Shown here: positions 50,518 through 50,610 of the stretch, one piece after another
Numbering within the stretch: position 1 is the stretch's first letter
How the letters are laid out: each line of letters starts with the position of its first letter
Assembly: GCA_946616365.1 (NCBI GenBank)
Contig: CAMOIX010000015.1
Location: 1-50,610 of the forward strand
Reading direction: 5' to 3'
Length of the DNA stretch: 50,610 nucleotides
Source: AC2028 sp002373595
GTDB lineage: Bacteria; Bacillota; Clostridia; Lachnospirales; Lachnospiraceae
Notes under the pieces: generated by a model
Database searches by the model: none
What the model saw: only the letters and a program-made list of their open reading frames with translations
Told to the model about the DNA's origin: nothing
Position numbers and translations under genes: made by a program

Positions 50518-50610
50518 CACCAAATCGGGACTTTTTGCGAAATTGTAAACATCGCCGGGAGTTTGACAGTTTACCCTCGTTTTTGAAACTATATCGCACC
50601 CCCTGAGTCT

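Overview
The window looks like a chromosomal segment from a Gram-positive Clostridia member, most likely Lachnospiraceae or a close relative. Grounds: a DUF4364 gene, a Mini-RNase III (mrnC) gene after cysS and before rlmB and a SigH-like sigma gene, a TraX-family gene, a NusG-II/Gx-transporter pair, an amidase with the repeat module common in Lachnospiraceae secreted proteins, and mostly strong Shine-Dalgarno sites. No computed GC value or database search stands behind this; species is not assignable.

Layout. (1) 1-1800 is a mobile-element scar: a TnpW-like transposon protein, an ORF6N/PLD-like gene bracketed by a repeated palindrome, and the C-terminal remnant of an Rpn-type nuclease. (2) 1925-13097 holds a XerD-type recombinase, DAHP synthase, a polysaccharide deacetylase, a bactofilin, then the compact run pyrH-frr-uppS-cdsA-dxr-rseP, ending with an unknown protein and a Ser/Thr kinase. 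(3) 13144-18695: transaldolase, tig, clpP, clpX, engB and a TraX-like gene. (4) 18731-21913: tandem repeats, a cold-shock gene (minus strand) and clpB with two sigma-A-like promoters. (5) 21942-29692 is an envelope island: two A/T-richer multi-pass membrane genes, a MurL-like glutamyl epimerase, a membrane protein and a secreted amidase on the minus strand, and a MurD2-like ligase. (6) 29692-36743: rarA, malic enzyme, DUF4364, ispF, cysS, mrnC, rlmB, SigH-like sigma, and a convergent tRNA-Thr. (7) 36813-43020: surface-sugar dehydratase, SDR, acyltransferase, small unknown protein, 5'-nucleotidase, glycosyltransferase. (8) 43023-47870: folate genes folC, folE, folP and a folB-folK fusion, with PAP2 and PH-domain genes between them. 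(9) 47884-49536: a three-gene hipB-hipS-hipT-like toxin-antitoxin locus behind three operator-like palindromes. (10) 49537-50502 (minus): Gx transporter and NusG-II protein.

The most notable points are the MurL/MurD2-like pair, which suggests that D-Glu of peptidoglycan is made by epimerising UDP-MurNAc-L-Ala-L-Glu; the HipBST-like locus with a Cys/His N-terminal motif on the toxin and an operator placed inside a hairpin; six genes with a -10-like hexamer 8-11 nt before ATG and no Shine-Dalgarno, suggesting leaderless mRNAs; and a tRNA-Thr terminator that lies inside the 3' end of the convergent sigma-factor gene.
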